Below, piece after piece: positions 60,337 through 64,000 of a stretch of 64,000 nt of DNA. Within the stretch, counting starts at the first letter, position 1. Every line of letters starts with the position of its first letter. The DNA is taken from the NCBI GenBank assembly GCA_963969395.1, contig OZ017799.1, positions 1,056,501 to 1,120,500 of the forward strand. Direction: 5' to 3'. The notes beneath the pieces are model-generated. The model was given only the letters and a program-made list of their open reading frames with translations, ran no database searches and had not been told where the DNA came from. Source of the DNA: Pseudoscleropodium purum (lineage: Eukaryota > Streptophyta > Bryopsida > Hypnales > Brachytheciaceae). Made by a program: the position numbers and the translations under genes.

Positions 60337-60440
60337 GGCTTTTTGAAACAAATGAAATGGAATTTCATTGCAAAAGGGAGAAAATACAAAATCCTCCAAC
60401 CACAAGTGACCTAGCAAAAAGACAAACTGGACTCAAAGAC
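60337..60440 (-). mobile_element. Possible retroposon 3' end, third copy
   Basis: GCTTTTTGAAACAAATGAAA followed by TGGAATTTCATTGCAAAAGG resembles the segments at 58718 and 58781. It abuts the MITE at 60445. Confidence 0.25.
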
Positions 60441-60444
60441 CTAA

Positions 60445-60760
60445 AGGCCACTTTACATTGTGTCCATCCAAGTCAAGAGGATTGAATGGACAAACTTTGT
60501 TGAGAGTCCAAAGAAATGAGCAATGAACAAGCAAATTTGATGGCCTTCCAACCATAGTTTAGGTCTCCATAGTTTAGCCATCCCAAACTTCTTTTGAGAG
60601 TCCAACGCCATGTGGGCATTTTTCTTGTCATATACTAGGTAGTTGGAAGAGTAATAGCCTTTGGATTATATCTTCTAGTGTGATAGGTTGAAAGGCCAAA
60701 CTTTTGGTTTCTTGAAATGTGATTGGTGGAAATCCACAGCCTCTTGACCTTCAGTTGTCC
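60445..60760. mobile_element. Tourist/PIF-Harbinger-like MITE, copy 4 (uninterrupted)
   Basis: A 316-bp copy with TAA at 60442-60444 and 60761-60763. The left end is AGGCCACTTTACATTGTG; the right end is shortened (CCTTCAGTTGTCC). It provides the empty-site comparison for the nested element in copy 3. Confidence 0.7.
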
Positions 60761-60763
60761 TAA

Positions 60764-61534
60764 GACATGATAGGACCGACAAACAATCTTGTGTCTTGGA
60801 TCTTGTAACGGGCTACCATTTACTTGTGATCGAGTGCTAGAAGTATAATTCTCTTAAGTTGTTCAACTTCAATTAATTAATTCATGCAATTTGTCTCATA
60901 TGTAAGGTAGATGTGCCAATCACCACACAAGTGAAATTCAAATCCTTCTCCCCAATACAATAGGAACTTTCAAGCTATAAAACTTGGTGCAATTATTCAA
61001 TGATATATTAAGATTCACTTCCAAAAAAATATTCAAAATAATTTCTTCTTGCAACTTTCATTCCAAATTGAAAGCAATAAGGCTAAAATCTTCTTAAAAA
61101 AACCTTATGGCCGTTTATTGCATAGTGTGCGGTGATAGTGTGGTGGTGCAAATTTGTATTGCACCGTTTAGTTGTCTGTGGATTTTTTTTCCATTTTTTA
61201 TGAAGTATCAAGGTGGAAAAATAAAATATTATAGTAGCGCTCCAAATTTCAACATTCATACACATATTGGATAGAAAATATCACATTAATACATATCACA
61301 TGCCACCCATAATTTTGTTTTCATCCACGATTTAGGAATTTCATTCAAACGTTTTTTTTCTTTAAATTTGAAGATTTTTAGTGAAAAAATTCATAGTTTG
61401 TTACCATTTTTTAGTCAAATTATTTTTTTCTAATGCAATTTGACACCAAAAAGTCCCTCCAAAGCCTTGATTTTGCGAGATGTTTGTCATTTACACAAGA
61501 GCATAGTATTGGAACATCCTCCTAGTTCAAATAA
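60764..61534. other. AT-rich spacer, nothing recognised
   Basis: No gene or repeat boundary was recognised. Confidence 0.45.
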
Positions 61535-61795
61535 TAAAGTAGGTACTCCAAACTGCTACCTTTTGCTACTATGCCTAGTTTTTGTCATTAGATTAGTCAA
61601 ATTTTCATTGACTTTCATATTGGCAAGTGAAAGGAGGTTCCAATGCACAAAAGAACATGACATTTGGATACTATATGCAAAAGTTAGGAAGGAACAAAAT
61701 TTAGTTCTAAATTTATAGTTTCTTCCACATAGATACATAATAGAGTGAAGATGGTAGTTTAGGGGCAATGACATATTTTGGAGTGCCTACCTCAC
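61535..61795. mobile_element. GGTAGGTAC-ended MITE, copy 5
   Basis: The left end is AGTAGGTACTCCAAACTGC and the right end GGAGTGCCTACCT, inverted to each other. The interior GTGAAAGGAGGTTCCAATGC, ACATGACATTTGGATACTAT and AAGGAACAAAATTTAGTTC matches copy 1. Confidence 0.7.
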
Positions 61796-61800
61796 ACTAG

Positions 61801-62143
61801 CCCTCCAACTTTTGAATAGTATATCATTAGAACTTGAAATTTTGTATCATTGGAAGTATATTTAGAAGCACTTTGAAGAGGTAAAAGAAAATTCAAATTT
61901 AGACATTGGACAACCACTTAAAAAAACAAGGCAAAAGTTAAAAATCATAGAGGTCTTGGCAAATTACAATTACCAAAGCAAAATTTGGCCATTGACACTC
62001 CTTTTGTTTTTTAAGTGGTTGTCCAATGTCTAAATTTGGATTTTTTTTACCTCCTCAAAGTACTTTTGAATATGCTTCTAATGACACAAATTTCAAGTTC
62101 TAATGATACACCATTCAAAAGTTTAAAATACATTTGGAGGGCC
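61801..62143. repeat. Large foldback (inverted repeat) with ~140-bp arms
   Basis: The left arm 61801-~61940 and right arm ~61998-62143 are inverted copies, e.g. CCCTCCAACTTTTGAAT against ATTCAAAAG...TTTGGAGGG, ATTCAAATTTAGACATTGGA against CCAATGTCTAAATTTGGAT, and AACCACTTAAAAAAACAAGG against CTTTTGTTTTTTAAGTGGTT. The loop is ~57 bp. If transcribed it would form a long imperfect hairpin. No target duplication was seen. Confidence 0.85.
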
Positions 62144-62149
62144 ATTATA

Positions 62150-63894
62150 TTGTTAGGATTGAAGATGCATGCCTTTAACCACCTCTACATTATAGCAAAG
62201 TAAATGACAATGGCAATTTTTAGATTAAAATTGTACAATTAATGTTTGGACTCACTTAAACATTCCTTTTAATATAGCAAAAATGATTTGTCTATTACAA
62301 TTGGCACCTCTATCATATGATATATTTTCTTTTACATATTTTTTGCTGGTATAATAAATGATGGAGATTTTTTTACTTTTGCTCACTAGAAGAGTTGCAT
62401 TTATAGAAAACAAGATAGAAAGTTGCATAGATTGGGTTCAAATAACTAGATCCATACAACTTGCTTTTTGATTCACCTTTTGAATGGCCTTATTCCAAAG
62501 TAGTCAAATCTTTGGTTATAATAACCAATGTAATAAATCTAAGAATTCTAGACCACATAGGAAGTTATAAATCATTGAAACTAATCCAAAAATATTATAT
62601 ATATATATATATATATATAGTATTTATTTAATAAATATATAAATAACAAACTTCAATTGGTACCTATAACAAACCTTCTTAGTTGACTTTCTGGATTTTA
62701 AACATGATCTCCAAATAAGCATCTAGTTGGTCAAAACATTTGAATTCAAGATTGGATGGAAAATTGAAAGGTAAGACTATTAAGGTATACTTTAATTTTT
62801 GGGAATAAAAGAAGAACTTCAAAGAACAAAATAAATTCTTCCTTTTTAGATATCTTAGGTAGTTGAGGAAATCATGTTGTTTATAAAACTTAAATTTTGT
62901 CTATATCCTTGAGAAATTTAGAATTTAGTTGGTTTCCATGTGTATATTCAAGATCATAATAATAATTATTTTTTTCTTAATTTTAATTTTAGAGTTCATT
63001 TAGGACTTGTAGGCAAGTAGAAATCATAAAGTTTTATATGTGCCCATGTGTATATAGGGAACCATATTTAGAATTGTACCCTAAACAATCATGTGTTTAT
63101 TTTTATAAACATCTTCAAGTAGGTTGCTACCCAATAACAACAATACTTTTATGTGAGCCTTGTGAATAAATAAGCTCTTTTCTAAAACATGTTTCATCAA
63201 CACTATTTGGAGAGGCACTCAAGCAATGCACCTGTAAGAGTCTTGCTTAAGAATACCTACAACATGATCGATTTAGAGGTCATCTACTTTGCACCATAGC
63301 AAGCAATATCCCTTTCGTGACATCAAAATTCACGCTTTGTTGTTTTCACTATTTTTTGCCAAGAATAAATAGTCTTTTTTTGTCCTAAATTTTCCATTTC
63401 TAATTGAAATATATATGAAGGCACAAAATGTGAATGAAAAAGTCCACAAATGTAATTGAAAAGTATTTGTTTAGTCCTAAAGATGGATAAATGTAGAAAC
63501 AAAATGCTCCACTAAATTTAAAGCAATTGCCATTTTGATCATTTTCCAAAAAGAGAAAAAAGCCCCATGTAATTGCTACTACTTTTGTACAAAAATCTTG
63601 AAGAATGTTGGTTTAAGTTTAGTTGATTTCACCTTGGTAGAATCTCTAGGTGGCAATTGTGATGTTTTCCTATTTCACCTTTGAAATAAATTGTTTCATT
63701 GTATACAAATAAATATCAACTTTAAGAAAAAATTGAAATTGAAATGTTCTTGAACTTGATGGATATCTATATAGGTTGTAACACCAAAAGAGAAAGGGTG
63801 GTATTAAGTGTAATGTTTACTTAATAATTGCATTATCAAAGGCTAGATATATTTTTTTAAACTTATTAAAACAAACATATATTTAGGACTTACA
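62150..63894. other. AT-rich intergenic DNA with an (AT)n tract
   Basis: An (AT)n run lies at 62595-62619. No gene, RNA or repeat boundary otherwise. Confidence 0.5.
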
Positions 63895-63898
63895 TTAA

Positions 63899-64000
63899 CT
63901 CCTAAAATTTCATGACTATGTTTTCACTAAAAACGTTTGCAAATTGTCATTTTTAATACAAGTACCAAATTTTTGAATTTTTTCTGACACAAGTCATTAT
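63899..64000 (+). mobile_element. TTAA-flanked element, copy J, cut by window end
   Basis: TTAA at 63895-63898, then CTCCTAAAATTTCATGACTA and the TTTTCACTAAAAACG block of the family's left end. The rest lies outside the window. Confidence 0.7.

Noticed and set aside
1..64000. tRNA, rRNA or snoRNA genes
   Set aside because: A search by eye for B-box-like GGTTCRANYCC and other hallmarks found nothing convincing; a tRNAscan/Infernal run would settle it.

Overview
The window looks like nuclear DNA from a land plant with a large, AT-rich, repeat-laden genome. Three gene loci are solid: a lectin receptor-like kinase, an ARF-family GTPase and the Rab geranylgeranyltransferase beta subunit. A fourth, spliced minus-strand gene at 7.3-5.0 kb starts with a motif that resembles the ciliary protein KATNIP. 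If that is right, the plant makes flagellated sperm (bryophyte, lycophyte, fern or similar). I cannot name the species.

Layout: 0-1 kb is a GC-richer unassigned stretch followed by a degenerate ~22-bp tandem array. 2.4-9.6 kb holds the minus-strand gene between decayed repeats. 12-14.4 kb has two tandem arrays, a MITE and a longer repeat. 16.8-19.1 kb is the intronless receptor kinase. 19-41 kb has no convincing gene and is built largely from dispersed repeats. 41.6-43.9 kb is the ARF-like GTPase, with a possible alternative first exon and a tandemly duplicated 3' end. 46.05-48.81 kb is a complete Tc1-type transposon with long inverted repeats and a transposase broken by three stop codons. 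51.1-55.1 kb is the nine-exon RabGGTase beta gene. 56-64 kb is again repeats, including nested insertions, a MITE pair in opposite orientation and a large foldback.

The mobile DNA is the most unusual part. (1) A TTAA-flanked family of about 0.8-1.0 kb, with ends beginning CCCCTAAA, has about ten copies. Nearly all resolvable ends sit at TTAA, two copies are nested in other repeats, and two elements share one TTAA. This suggests a piggyBac-like target preference. (2) A DD34E Tc1-like element has ~565-bp terminal inverted repeats, each made of three ~180-bp direct repeats. (3) Four Tourist/PIF-Harbinger-like MITEs carry TAA or TTA duplications. (4) At least two further small MITE families are present. 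The genes do not form a pathway. RabGGTase beta (Rab prenylation) and the ARF-like GTPase both belong to membrane traffic, but nothing in the sequence links them.
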